In this document: piece by piece, positions 53,381-64,000 of the stretch
Layout: every line of letters begins with the position of its first letter
How positions within the stretch are numbered: the stretch's first letter is position 1
Notes under the pieces: generated by a model
Told to the model about the DNA's origin: nothing
Seen by the model: only the letters and a program-made list of their open reading frames with translations
Databases searched by the model: none
Made by a program: the position numbers and the translations under genes
Assembly: GCA_964036315.1 (NCBI GenBank)
Contig: OZ038517.1
Coordinates: 13,552,372-13,616,371 of the forward strand
Source of the DNA: Acanthosepion esculentum
Taxonomy: Eukaryota > Mollusca > Cephalopoda > Sepiida > Sepiidae
Direction of reading: 5' to 3'
Length of the DNA stretch: 64,000 bases

Positions 53381-54540
53381 CATCGATACTACAAGGTAAA
53401 CAACATGAGAAAGCTATTTGAAAATGCTGAAATAGTCAACATAATGTACTTAAAGAAATAGGTTTATATCAAAACATATGACAATTACAGTCGATAATCT
53501 AAAAACTATATATCTATAAAACATTCGTTTGCTCTAACTGTATAAAATTGCATACAAAATATCTCTAGTTGAAGCTGTTGGGATTGCTATGAATTAGTTT
53601 GAAATCAGAAGGGTTTTAGGTTTGTGATAATAAACGTGAAAAGCATGTTCTTCATATTAATCACAACAATTTTAGCGTAGACAATACAAATTGAATAAAT
53701 CTCAAAGGCAATATTGAACAAAGAAACAAAGGTCGTCGTGAATTCAATTAGAAACAAAAGTCGAATATTTATATACAAATAAATTATAATACAATTTGGA
53801 AAAAGTTCTATTTCAGTTGAATACTTGAACGTTTGAAGAAAAGTTGAATTAAGTATTTTATGAACTCAAAGTTCATGAATGTTCCTTTGTTTAGGAAAAG
53901 TGTTCACATAAAAATTTAAGGAAAATTTATCGAGAGATAAATTTTAAAGTAATGTAGTTGCGAGATTTTTTTGCTGAATTTTGTATGTTCTTGTTTTGGC
54001 AGAGTTATTCACCTTGGACTGTATTTTTTTATATTAATGCTTAAGTAGCAGTTCCTGTTTAGTAGTGTAGATAACACTTTTTCAGAAATTGTACAAAGAT
54101 TTCAGAGAGAGAGAGAGAGAGAGAGAGAAAGAGGTTGAAGGTTGAGTCAGGTGTTGACGCGCGAAAAGTCCTTTAAGTCAAGATGTAGACACGCGTGGAT
54201 CTCTGTAGAAATCTCTCTGGGAGTGAATTGCTGACTGGTGAATTGGACTGAGATTCGTCCTTTTATTTACTCTGAGAAGTTTGGACCGGCTCCCAGCGCT
54301 TTGGCGGCAAAAATATCCTGGGGGCGTCTCGACCAATAATAAGCCGAGTTTCGCAATGTGTGGTGTTGATTGGTCGAAACTAGCTCTTATGGAATATTCC
54401 ACCTTTAAACGGGTTGAGTGGGAAAATACGGACGATTCTACAAAGCCATAAACTTTCGTACAAAATATTTAGGTTTCGGCATTAAATAACCCAGATAGAG
54501 ATGTTATGCCGACTAAACAAAAAAATCAACCAAACCAACC
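53381..54540. repeat. Flank of block A, partly shared with block B
   Basis: 53381-53515 (GATACTACAAGGTAAACAAC to CGATAATCTAAAAACTATA) matches 58992-59120. 54446-54520 (GCCATAAACTTTCGTACAAAA, TTTCGGCATTAAATA) matches 59178-59250. The 0.9 kb between them is absent from block B and contains a (GA)n at 54102-54130. Confidence 0.7.
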
Positions 54541-56120
54541 GATAATTCGCCGAAGTGAATCCATGCCTAACATCACGTTTCAGAAATTAAAAACTTTTTA
54601 TTTAAATTTTCACTCGGATGAAATTTAATTAAAAAAAAAATCATTTTCCCTTATAAACAGGGAAAAAAAATCTGATATTGATAACAGCGTAAGAAGAAAA
54701 CTGGGTCTACGCGAGACAACGTTTTGTGATTCTGGTCGACAGATGCCGGTTGTTGTGTAACTATCTCCACCTGTTGTCTCTTTTCTCGGTCAAGAAAAGT
54801 ACACATACTTATTAACCTTTTACTTATAGAATAAACAATAGAAAAGTAATTAAAAACCCTCGAACGTTTTGCTTTTTTTCAAATATAATCTGACTCTTTT
54901 CTCGATATACAAAGGAATTAAAAATATAGTACCGTGATTGATTTTATTTTTATTAATGGAAATATTTGCATCATCCATAAATGATTTGTGTGTAAAAATT
55001 TCAGATATCAGTTAAAAGGACAATATAAAAAAAGACAAAAGAAAAACTTATCTTAGCCAACGCGTTTCGACCTCTGACTTTCACGCATTTAATGTAAAAA
55101 CAATAAAATAATTTAAGAAATAACAAATAATTGTAAAAAATTATTTTTCATCGAAAACGTTTTTGCTTTCAGAAAATATTATCCATAGTCATACAAACAA
55201 GTAAAAGCAACTAAAACCTTTTGAAATTAAATAATATTTTTGTTTTATTGAGTTTCGTATGTTACAATTCAGAGCTGATTTTAAGGTAGACGGGTGTCAA
55301 CTAATAAAAAAACAAAAAATGCTTTGCTTTGGTCAAAGCCTTGTGCTTTTAACTAATTAATCACTATAAGTGTACAATTTAAAATTTCATGAGTTTTCAT
55401 GAAATTAATTAGGGGGGGGGGTAATAAAAATAAAAAAAATTTTTACCATGACTTAAAAAAAACAAAAACATATTTATAATAATTTCCATCATTTCTGAAT
55501 AGTTTCTGAAAGTTTCATCAAAATCCGACAATTATTTTTATTTTTGCAAGATTTTCAAAATTAATGACTGCCATTAACAAAAAAATACCCAAAAATCCGC
55601 CATGTTATTTAGTAGGACACCTGCTGATGCTGAGAAACAATGTTTTTCAATCAAAAGTTAGAATGCTCTAATAAAAACAGAAACATTTTGAAAAATAATT
55701 AAAAATTAATTTGTTCTTTCCTCTTAATAAAAACATAAACATTTTGACGATAAAATTTTGTTTTCGTTAAGTTTAAGGCCGTTATTATACGGCTATGCTC
55801 ATTTTCCATCGATCTCATGAAGGTACCTGATTTAATTCAACCCCAAATAAAAAGAATTTATATTTACTAAAATCCACACAAAATTCTTCAAGAGTGAGAC
55901 CCTTTCATTTCACACCGGTTGGGTTGAACTATGCGATTGCCCCAAATGTTGGCGACTAGGGTCGCTCACCTCGATAACCAGGCCGAAAACAATTTTTATC
56001 TTTTTTGTTTTAAATTGTAAAAGATTCCTTAAAATATCATCTACGCCTACGAAATGTGAATAACTCTCAGATTTTTTGGTAATTTTTCATTTTGAGCGTT
56101 GATGTTGTTGCGAGGCAAGA
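54540..56120. other. No gene recognised; one repeat copy
   Basis: AT-rich with poly-A runs. 55640-55830 resembles the 34320-34930 element (AATAAAAACATAAACATTTTG, then TTATACGGCTATGCTCATTTT). Confidence 0.5.
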
Positions 56121-56130
56121 TTGTTTGGAG

Positions 56131-56370
56131 TTACCTCCTTAGTTCCCTAATTCTTCACCAGGGGTCTCTCTCACCATACTATAAATACTGGGTGACTTTT
56201 TGCCTCGACCTTTTTTCCCCCCTCAGGCCTCGGGCCGCATCCCACCTCGCGTGAAGGGAGGTAATTCTTTCTCTTCTTTCTTCATTCCAGCGAACACCGC
56301 TACTATGTGAGCTCTCACAAAAGACAGCGTTTACCATTTCTGAGAAGACGCTAAGAACATTACCAACAAG
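56131..56370 (+). repeat. Truncated family A LTR
   Basis: GAGTTACCTCCTTAGTTCCCT, CTATAAATACTGGGTGAC, CAGGCCTCGGGCCGC and AGACAGCGTTTACCATTTCTG match the first half of the family A LTR. It stops at GCTAAGAACATTA and is replaced by other sequence. Confidence 0.7.
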
Positions 56371-56750
56371 AAGTAAAGCTTTGAAGTAGGCATTAGAAGG
56401 AACCGGAAGTCCTAAGCAGAATAATTGGATAAACGTCTACTCCTGTTTACAAAAAAAAAAAAAAAAAAAAAACGGACAGAACTGTAAACTGGTCGATAGG
56501 CAAATCTATCTACTCCTATTTAGGAAAAAAAGTAAAATCGATAGTACTAAGGCCGAGACTTTAGGAGTAAAGCTTTGAAGTACGCATTAGAAGGAACTGT
56601 GCCCAATCCTAAGCAGAAAAAATGGATAAACTTCTACTCTTGTTAAAAAAAAAAAACAGAAAAAAAACACGGGGAGAACGGTAAACTGGTCGATAGGCAA
56701 ATCTATCTACTCCTATTTAGGAAGAAAAAGTAAAATCGATAGTAATATAC
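56370..56750. repeat. Two-copy ~196-bp tandem repeat
   Basis: AGTAAAGCTTTGAAGTA begins at 56371 and 56567. Each unit contains GGCATTAGAAGGAAC-like sequence, a poly-A run and GGTCGATAGGCAAATCTATC. A third diverged copy is at 48525-48670. Confidence 0.8.
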
Positions 56751-57109
56751 GGAGAATAGAATATTAATATCAATCTAGGCAATGAGGAGTGATCACTGCC
56801 ATTACAATATGAATTACTCGCCCTTGTTTAATATTTCTTATGACTATTGTTCGTTTTGTACAAAATAAAACTGAACCTGGCATAAAATTATTAAAAATGT
56901 CACACGCAAAGAATATTTTTCAAAGTTTCTAGGTTTGCATGTATTTTTATTTTTGGCAATCGTGCACACAAGGAAAATTGAAAGTGTGGCACCATTTTCA
57001 ATCGACTCATACGCCAGCCTTTCTAAGTATTGTCTATAAATCTGAAACGAAGTATTTAGCATTACATATTACGGTTTAGAGGAAGCGATCCCGGCTTGCG
57101 TCACCTTTT

Positions 57110-57310
57110 GAAATTGCCGGACAAAGACATACCACAAGTTGGCCCAAGCCTTGTGAACGAAATTGGGTAGACGCAACTTTTGGGAGCCGCCGGTGACTGT
57201 ACTAGCATGAAGTCACAAGTCATCGTGACCGAGAGTCTGAGCGTGCTGCGCCTGTTTAGGCTGTTGATCACGCTAGATAACGCGCTCTGTAGATTTGAAA
57301 CGAAGTATTT
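57110..57310 (-). other. Unidentified coding-like segment, copy B
   Basis: Homologous to 49640-49840. It keeps SLNRRSTLRLSVTMTCDFML, then in another frame VTGGSQKLRLPNFVHKAWAN. Followed on the right by the ~80-bp repeats as in block A. Function unknown. Confidence 0.4.
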
Positions 57311-57729
57311 AGCATTATTTATTATCGGTCTGGCGGAAGCGATCCCAGAAGTGTAGATATTTCCATGAATCAAATACAGGAGAACTTAACATTATAAATG
57401 TTGAGGGGTTTCCCCCTTTTCACACAATGGACTAAACCAGTGTATACATATTCCACTGCTAGTGAATACCTGACGGTGGCAAGTGATTGACCAGGATTAA
57501 GTGAGATTAAGCAAGACGGAGAGCAAGCGTCGCAGTTGCGAGCACGTAGACTCAGAAGGAAGTCATACTTCAACACCAAGACTATACATTATTATTGATA
57601 CTAATCTGCGTTCCTGGATATACTAACCGTATTACCAGTTGTATTATTACGTCAATACATTTATTTCCTATATTTCATTCCTGCGTTTGTTATTCATTGA
57701 GACCGGATTTCATCCCGGATTCCACAACA

Positions 57730-58100
57730 ATAAAGGAAAGGCACGCAACCGGACAAATGGAATAAAGTGTAGATGTCCCCATGGATCAAATAAAGGGGAA
57801 ATTTAACATTACAAATGAAAGACACAGAACCAGACAAGTGGAAAGATGTGTGGATATCACCATGGATTAAATGAAAGGGGAACTTAATCATTACTAAAGA
57901 AAGGCGCGGGGCCTCACAAGTGCTGGGAAGTGTGGATATCCTCAGGGATTATATATAAGAATTTCATTCAACGCAACAAAGGAAAGGCACAGAATGTGTA
58001 AAGTCAAGAAGGAAAGACATTCCCATGGATCAAATGAATGTTTCAGTTCAACATTTCCAATAAATGAGAGGAACGTGACAAATTGAGAAAAGTGAATATA
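57730..58100. repeat. ~80-bp repeat array, block B
   Basis: About five units with CCATGGATCAAATAAAGGGG, AACATTACAAATGAAAGACAC and GACAAGTGG. Same family as 50075-50995. Confidence 0.8.
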
Positions 58101-58319
58101 TCTCCATGGAACGAATGTTTGTTTCAGTTCATTTCCAAGCATGGGTACGCTGGATATACATGTAAAATACAAAGACTATATAATCATGAATCAGACATTA
58201 TTCGATTCGAGTTCCATAGAATTGACGTGACCTATAAATTTCTAGAAAAATATATACCTGTAGATCAAATAATGAGATCTATTTGAGATTCCCGAAACTG
58301 TTCTAAATGATAATGTCAC

Positions 58320-58481
58320 CTGCAAAAAGACCACATGTATAGTGCCAGAAACCTTTTGAAAATATCCATTTAAATACATTCATACTTGCTGAAGAATGGA
58401 GATCAAGCATCACTTGCCAACCCGCACTTCCGGTGAAATACATCTTAACTGAATGTCCTCACTTAGGCACTGTAAGACATC
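58320..58481. repeat. Block B left flank of LTR
   Basis: Three short stretches appear here adjacent to one another: GTATAGTGCCAGAAACC, CATTCATACTTGCTGAAGAA and CTCACTTAGGCACTGTAAGAC. In block A they lie at about 51003, 52040 and 52874, up to 1 kb apart. Confidence 0.8.
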
Positions 58482-58557
58482 TGTCGGAGTTAGCTCCTCC
58501 TCAGTTCTTTAATCCTTCAACAGGGGTCTCTTTCCCCTGGCTATAAATACTGGCTAA

Positions 58558-58629
<72 letters not shown>

Positions 58630-58991
58630 GACTTTTCGCGCGGAGACGAGGTAAAAACTCTCTTTTTTCACTTAGGCCAATATGTGACCTCTCACAGATA
58701 CAGCGTTTCCCAAATTCTGGGAACGCGCTAAGAACAATACTCGTACGTACGAACACTCACAACACACACACATAATTTCTCCATACAAACACTATGTAAC
58801 AGTCCATGTCTTTGTTTAACTTGTTTTGTTATTAATATATATTTGTTTACCCATGTATATCGGTCTTGTTTGTTTCTTTTGTCTTCTTTAGACTTAATTA
58901 AAGTCCGACATTCCCATGTTGCTGGACCGGCCAGCAGGAAATTTTAACCTTCGGATATCTCTTCACATCTTCACCCGCACGGTCCGCTACA
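58482..58991 (+). repeat. Solo LTR, family A, duplicate of the 52.9-kb copy
   Basis: TGTCGGAGTTAGC to GGTCCGCTACA, 510 bp, with CATC on both sides and flanking sequence as in block A. The main length difference is the (CT)n tract (58563-58627, about 32 units against about 21). Confidence 0.88.
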
Positions 58992-59424
58992 CATCGATAC
59001 TACAAGGTAAACAACATGAGAAAGCTATTTGAAAATGTTGAAATAGCCAACGTAATGTCCTTAAAGAAATAGGTTTATATCAAAACATATAGCAAGTACA
59101 ATCGATAATCTAAAAACTATAAAATTTCTTTTATTTTAAAAGTATAGAATTGCAGACAAAGTATCTGTAGCTGAAGCCATAAACTTTCGTACAAAATATT
59201 TAGGTTTCGGCATTAAATATCCCATAGATATGCTGATATGCCGACTAAACAAAAAACTACGACACCAACCGATAATTTGCCCAAGTGAATCCATGTTTAA
59301 CGTCTCGTCTCAGGCAAAAAAAAATTAACTAAATTTTCACTCACATGAAATTTAATTGAAAACAGAATCTGATAATGATAACGTCATAAGAAGAAAATGT
59401 ACTAAGTTTAAATTCATAATACTG

Positions 59425-59632
59425 CGATACCTGACATGTGGAGGGAAGTGCGGATGTCCCCATTGATCAAATTAATGGTGCACTTTAAATTTACAAAGGA
59501 ACTGCACGGTACCTGACAATTAGGGGGAAGTGTGGATATCCCCATTGATCAAATAAAGGGAGCACTTTAACATTACAAAGGAAAGGCCCGGATTCTGACA
59601 AGTGAAAGTAAATGTGGATATCTGCATATCTA
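59425..59632. repeat. ~80-bp repeat units
   Basis: GACATGTGGAGGGAAGTG, CCCCATTGATCAAATAAAGGG and CACTTTAACATTACAAAGG recur about every 80 bp. Interrupted by the LTR-like segment and resumed at 60126. Confidence 0.75.
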
Positions 59633-60125
59633 TGTTCACTATGCATTACAACTGACTTTCTGACCTTCTTCTCGAGGAACTCCTTCCCGCCATTTAGCCA
59701 TCTTGGATTTGAATTTTGGCGCGGGATCTATTCTTGTCAACTACCATATTTCCAGCATCTTACTGAAGGCTTAACTCAAGACAATTAAATTTCATTATTA
59801 CTACATTTCCAGTAATCTCACTGAAGACAATTTACTAATCTACTTGGCCTCTTCTTCAACTACATTTTCCAGTACATTTACTGAAGGTCTTCACAGAAGA
59901 CATACTACTTGTTAAACTCTTAATAAAATCTATGTTTGTTCTTAACCTTTCGTTGTTTTGCCTGTCTACTTCTTTTCACTTTGTACGTTTGTCCGGTGGA
60001 AAGAGCACGTCTTTATATTTTTCTTTTTTTTTACTTTGTTTGTGGATTCGGTAGTAGTGTGTAGTGTCTGGCACAAGGCCTTATTTTCGTAGGCCAGATC
60101 TGCACCGCTATCGTGGTCCGCAACA
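59633..60125 (+). repeat. Probable solo LTR inserted in the repeat array
   Basis: TGTTCACTATGCATTACAACT to GTGGTCCGCAACA, about 490 bp, sits between two stretches of the same ~80-bp array. It contains TTCCAGTA.T.TYACTGAAGG-type internal repeats and ends like family A (GGTCCGCAACA). A clear target duplication was not resolved. Confidence 0.55.
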
Positions 60126-60320
60126 GATATACCCATTGAACAAATAAAGGTTGCTGTTTAACTTTACAAAGGAAAGTTACGATACCTGACATGTGGAGGG
60201 AAGTGTGGATATCTCCATTGATCAAATAAAGGGAGCACTTTAACATTACAAAGGAAAGGCACGGAACCTGACAAGTGGAGAGAAGTTTGGATATCCCCTT
60301 GATCAAATAAATGGATATTA
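60126..60320. repeat. ~80-bp repeat units
   Basis: GACATGTGGAGGGAAGTGTGG, TCCATTGATCAAATAAAGG and ACATTACAAAGGAAAGGCACG. Continues the 59425 array. Confidence 0.8.
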
Positions 60321-60344
60321 ATTGATCGGAGGTACAAGGGAAGG

Positions 60345-60608
60345 CCGAGGTCACAGTTAATCTGTGGTCTCTGAGGAATCTTTCCTTGAATGGGCGGGCG
60401 GAATTATGTGTTTCACACATCTACCCGATTCTCCTTTACCGACTCTCTGTACTTCCACTCCCGTATGCCACACTAATGTCATTAGTAAGGCTTTTGTTCT
60501 TTTTCTTGTGGAGAGACAAGGCCGTTATGTTATCGGTTGCCTCCATCCATCTGAAGGCGGTCTGGGTATGCCTAGATTGAGATTCGTCAATATATGCTTC
60601 GCATCGCC
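60345..60608 (+). pseudogene. LINE RT C-terminal relic inside the repeat array
   Basis: The plus strand reads NGRAELCVSHIYPILLYRLS, VLPLPYATLMSLVRLLFFFL and WRDKAVML. Then, in another frame, GCLHPSEGGLGMPRLRF. The YxLSVLPLP, LFxFLW and GGLGMP motifs are typical of the region after the RT domain in a common metazoan LINE type. A frameshift separates the halves. The lineage differs from the YGSECW and FYKYFHG families. Confidence 0.6.
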
Positions 60609-60609
60609 T

Positions 60610-60935
60610 GAAAGTAAGTGTGGATATCCCCATTGATCAAATAATGCAAGCACTTTAACATTACAAAGGAAAGGCCCGGATTCTGACAAGTGAAAGTAAA
60701 TGTGGATATCTGCATATCTAAAAAAACACATTCCTTTACCCTGAAAGTATAAAATTATGTACAAAATATCTGTATTTAATTGCATCAAATTACATACAAA
60801 CTATTTAGATTTCGGCATTAAATAACCCTCTATGGTACTGAGATGACGCTAAATAAAAGCAATCAACTAACCATCCCATGCCACCATGCCAGGCAAAACG
60901 ATTCCTGGAAACACAGTACTGTGCAAAAAACAAAA
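60610..60935. repeat. Repeat unit plus dispersed duplicate
   Basis: 60610-60720 is one more ~80-bp unit pair. 60717-60932 (GCATATCTAAAAAAACA, CTATTTAGATTTCGGCATTA, CAGGCAAAACGATTCCTGGA) is repeated at 61459-61669. Confidence 0.75.
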
Positions 60936-61458
60936 AAAATGACTTATCAACAGTACATTTTTATAATAAAATAACCAACAATACATTTTCATAGCAAAAT
61001 GATAATATATGGAATACAAAAAAATATAAATATACATTTTTACAATAAAATTACCAGTAATATATTTTATGATCTACAAACTGCATATGTGGGTTGTGTT
61101 TAGTTCGTTTTGTTTTACGGCATATCAACACCTCAATGGGTTATTTAATGCCGACAAGATTTTTATTGCTGGTAATAATGTATTGCTAGTGATCATGTTT
61201 TCCTTCAAAAATTCATTGCTAGTAATAATTTTTTACAGAAATGTATTTTAAACCTATTTTTACACTTTCATAATGCTTTGACCCCAGTTTGGGGATTAAC
61301 TATTTGCCTATAGCTGTGACCCTAACAAGTGTTACCAACCCGGGCTAGAATGGACCTGGGAACACCAGCAATTAATACGTGGTTCCATGCTCCTCAAAAC
61401 TTCCTGATCACAGGATTGCTGTTGGATATAGTTTATCGTCTTACCCAGGACGCTCTGC

Positions 61459-61669
61459 ATATCTAAAAAAAAAAAAACATTCCTTTACCCTGAAAGTATA
61501 AAATTATGTACAAAATGTATGTATCTGAAAGCATCAAATTACATACAAACTATTTAGATTTCGGCATTAAATAACCCTCTATGGTACTGAGATGATGTAA
61601 ATAAAAGCAACCAACCAACCATTCCACGCCACCCTGCCAGGCAAAACGATTCCTGGAAACACAGTACTG
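61459..61669. repeat. Dispersed duplicate of 60717-60932
   Basis: Same order of landmarks with few substitutions. The CTATTTAGATTTCGGCATTAA part also resembles the 54.5- and 59.2-kb flanks. Confidence 0.8.
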
Positions 61670-61974
61670 GGGGGGAAAAAAGTGGATCATCAATTAATTT
61701 AACTTTAATTTTAAATAAAGATTTTTTTTTCAATTAAAAATATACATAGTAAAATTAAAAAAATAATTTGGAACTATTATTTTTTTGAAAAAAACAAAAC
61801 AAAAGATTATAGGTCGGAGATTAATTTTGCACACAAGGTAGGTCCTGCCTGATAAAGGCTTTGTCACAATTTGAGGCAAGGTTTTACAAGTTTGGATGCT
61901 CTTCCTGTGTCCCAACTTTTGTGGAAGACATACATCTAGCTTTATTGATATGGGACATATATAGAAGTCCACAA

Positions 61975-61975
61975 T

Positions 61976-62030
<55 letters not shown>

Positions 62031-62054
62031 GAAATATAGTCTTAAAGTGTGCTA

Positions 62055-62101
<47 letters not shown>

Positions 62102-62308
62102 GAAGAAATATAGTCTTAAAGTATGCTATATTTATGGGATAAAGTGCTCAATATCAGAGATAGAACGTGTGTAAATATAAAAGTGAACATAGAAGTCAAC
62201 ACTTGGAGGCGACAGTCTGTTTCATGCTAGATGCAATCATCGGGTGGCCCAATGATTGCATCTAGCATGAAACAGACTGTCGCCTCTAAGTGTTGACTTC
62301 TATGTTCA

Positions 62309-62376
<68 letters not shown>

Positions 62377-62420
62377 TGAACATTGAAGTCAAAACTTAGA
62401 GGCGACAGGCTGTTTCAGGC
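61975..62420. repeat. Hammerhead-type element ends, three copies in both orientations, with (TA)n
   Basis: A minus-strand copy runs 62250-62030 and a plus-strand copy 62248-62320, forming an inverted repeat centred near 62245. A third minus copy (62372-62420) has lost stem II. TA tracts lie at 61980-62027, 62059-62101 and 62315-62371. Cores are damaged (CCGATGA, CCAATGA, CTGAAAC), so no ribozyme activity is expected. Confidence 0.7.
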
Positions 62421-63160
62421 CACGATTAATTTCACAACTCTGAGGTTCATGCCTAAGCAATTTTTAAGTACGGGAATTATTATATTTATTTTATTTATTA
62501 TTCATTATATTTATTTACAGTGTTGTGCAAAAAAAGTGACTCAGCAATTTTTTTTTTCAATTTAATTTTAAATAAAAAAGTTTATTTATTTTTTTCAATT
62601 AAAAATATACGTATTATTAGTAAAATAAAAAAAAGTAATCTAGAACTATTATTTTTTTGAAAAAAGAAATTCTTCTTTGATTTTAAAAAGAAACCTTGAG
62701 AAAATATTTTTTATCACTTAACAGAAGGGTTTCAACGTTTGGGTCACATATAAAAAAGAATTAAATTTATGATGTGAACACCCTGAAAAAAGTTATTTCA
62801 AAATGTATGATTAAAACTTCCCAATATAAGATAGCATATTTTCCGAGATTTTAATATATTTAAAAAAAATTACGAACGCTTTTTTTATTCAGACTAAAGT
62901 TGCTTGAAGAAATAAAGAAATGTTGTCTTCATTGAAGTCTTAAGATTTTTAAGATTATAATTATGGTGAAATAAAATTGGTCTTTTATTTTAAAGTTACG
63001 CTCCTTCCCAAAGCAGAGGTCTTTTGGACGAAAAATTCAAATTAAAAATAAAATATCGCAAATGTTTTTGCTACATTATAACATATTTTTCTCTTATTGT
63101 CCATCAAATTTGAAAATATTTGTGTGGAATCGTCCATGTTATTTTAACACCCCTGCTGTG
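62420..63160. other. No gene recognised
   Basis: AT-rich with poly-A/T runs. TTTAATTTTAAATAAA..TTTTTTTCAATTAAAAATATAC repeats a piece of 61700-61750. Confidence 0.5.
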
Positions 63161-63164
63161 GGAA

Positions 63165-64000
63165 CAATCTATTCTTTACACCCACGTAAAATTAAGCTTA
63201 TCCAATGAAAACTTCATATTCCCGATCAGAGAATTCTATTGGCTTACAGCTCGAAAATTCGAAAGCTCACGTGACAAGAAGTAAATTGCACCAAAATTCT
63301 CTGAGCCGATTTTGATACCCGAGAACTTATAAAAGGAAGATTTTGGACTGACCAACTCAGTCAGCGGATCGAACACAGAGAGATGCCAGACAAACTACGC
63401 TACTCGAAACAATAACTTTCCCGCGCAAAAAGAACATCACTGACTCAACGACAACTGGCTCGAATAATCTTCTGTGACCAAGAAAGATTCTCGAACTTTA
63501 AACAAACTTTGCTTACGTAAAGTGAACAAGAAAATATTCACTACTATTTAAGTAAAAAAATTACGATCGAACTAAAACCTTAACTACAGTTAAGGGTACG
63601 CAACTTCAGATGACTTAACCAAAAAAAAAAAAAGTATGTAAATAATTGCATACACATTCATGTTGAACCTTAAATGAACATTTAATTTACCGAAAACTCA
63701 ATCTAACATAACTTTGTAATATTACACGAATATATTGAAACACTAGAACAATCCGGATATTATAATACAAAACAACATTAAACACACCAATTTTTCGACA
63801 ACACAAAACATCATTGTAAATATTGTTTAATTGTATATAAGTGTGTGTATTATTTGAATTGAATTATTGCCTTGTTGTGTTTCATATTTTAAACATTTTT
63901 ATTGTTGAGGATGAATGTTTAGAACACACCAGCCTAACAACCAAATCCTTCTGATAATTTCCAACACTCTAGTTGAAGAAACTTAATACATTCTACTCGT
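63165..64000 (+). repeat. LTR, family B, running off the right edge
   Basis: TTTACACCCACG, CCAATGAAAACTTC, promoter-like GAACTTATAAAAGGAAG near 63325, AACTCAGTCAGCGGATCG, AGAGAGATGCCAGACAAAC and GGATGAATGTTTAGAACACACC. The order is the same as in 13727-14524. Whether an internal retroelement follows is outside the window. Confidence 0.55.

Overview
The window is eukaryotic, AT-rich and very repeat-dense, with one convincing protein-coding gene. Spliced GT-AG introns, tRNA-headed SINEs, solo LTRs, several LINE relics, mariner-type MITEs and long (TA)n tracts point to a large invertebrate genome. A lophotrochozoan, most likely a cephalopod mollusc such as an octopus, fits best. That placement is inference from repeat style and the protein, not a database match.

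Layout. 1-11116 is a satellite array of 253-bp monomers that runs off the left edge; its first half derives from the 3' end of a LINE reading frame. A relic of that LINE ends the array at about 11378. 11.4-16.6 kb holds a tandem duplication, SINEs, two LTR families and copies of a hammerhead-ribozyme-bearing element. 16651-37476 (minus strand) is a legumain (asparaginyl endopeptidase, peptidase C13) gene. Ten exons are visible, with intact catalytic His and Cys motifs. Exon 4 is cut by the 200-N gap, and the C-terminal prodomain exons are not found in the 16.6 kb to the left. Its introns hold LINE relics, foldback elements, a 5S rRNA-like tandem relic, tRNA-like sequences, a solo LTR and a pogo-like MITE. 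37.6-44 kb carries LINE relics, a mariner-type element interrupted by a LINE, and an 80-bp MADE1-like MITE. 45-49 kb holds a SINE, a LINE 3' end and two more hammerhead candidates. 49.5-61.7 kb is a pair of collinear duplicated blocks built on an ~80-bp repeat and sharing one LTR insertion. 62-64 kb holds inverted hammerhead-element copies and an LTR that runs off the right edge.

The legumain gene is the only unit with a clear cellular role: a secreted or lysosomal cysteine protease that cleaves after Asn. The most interesting non-genic signals are the LINE-derived satellite with higher-order structure, three hammerhead ribozymes with complete cores, and the exon-4 fragment at the edge of the assembly gap.
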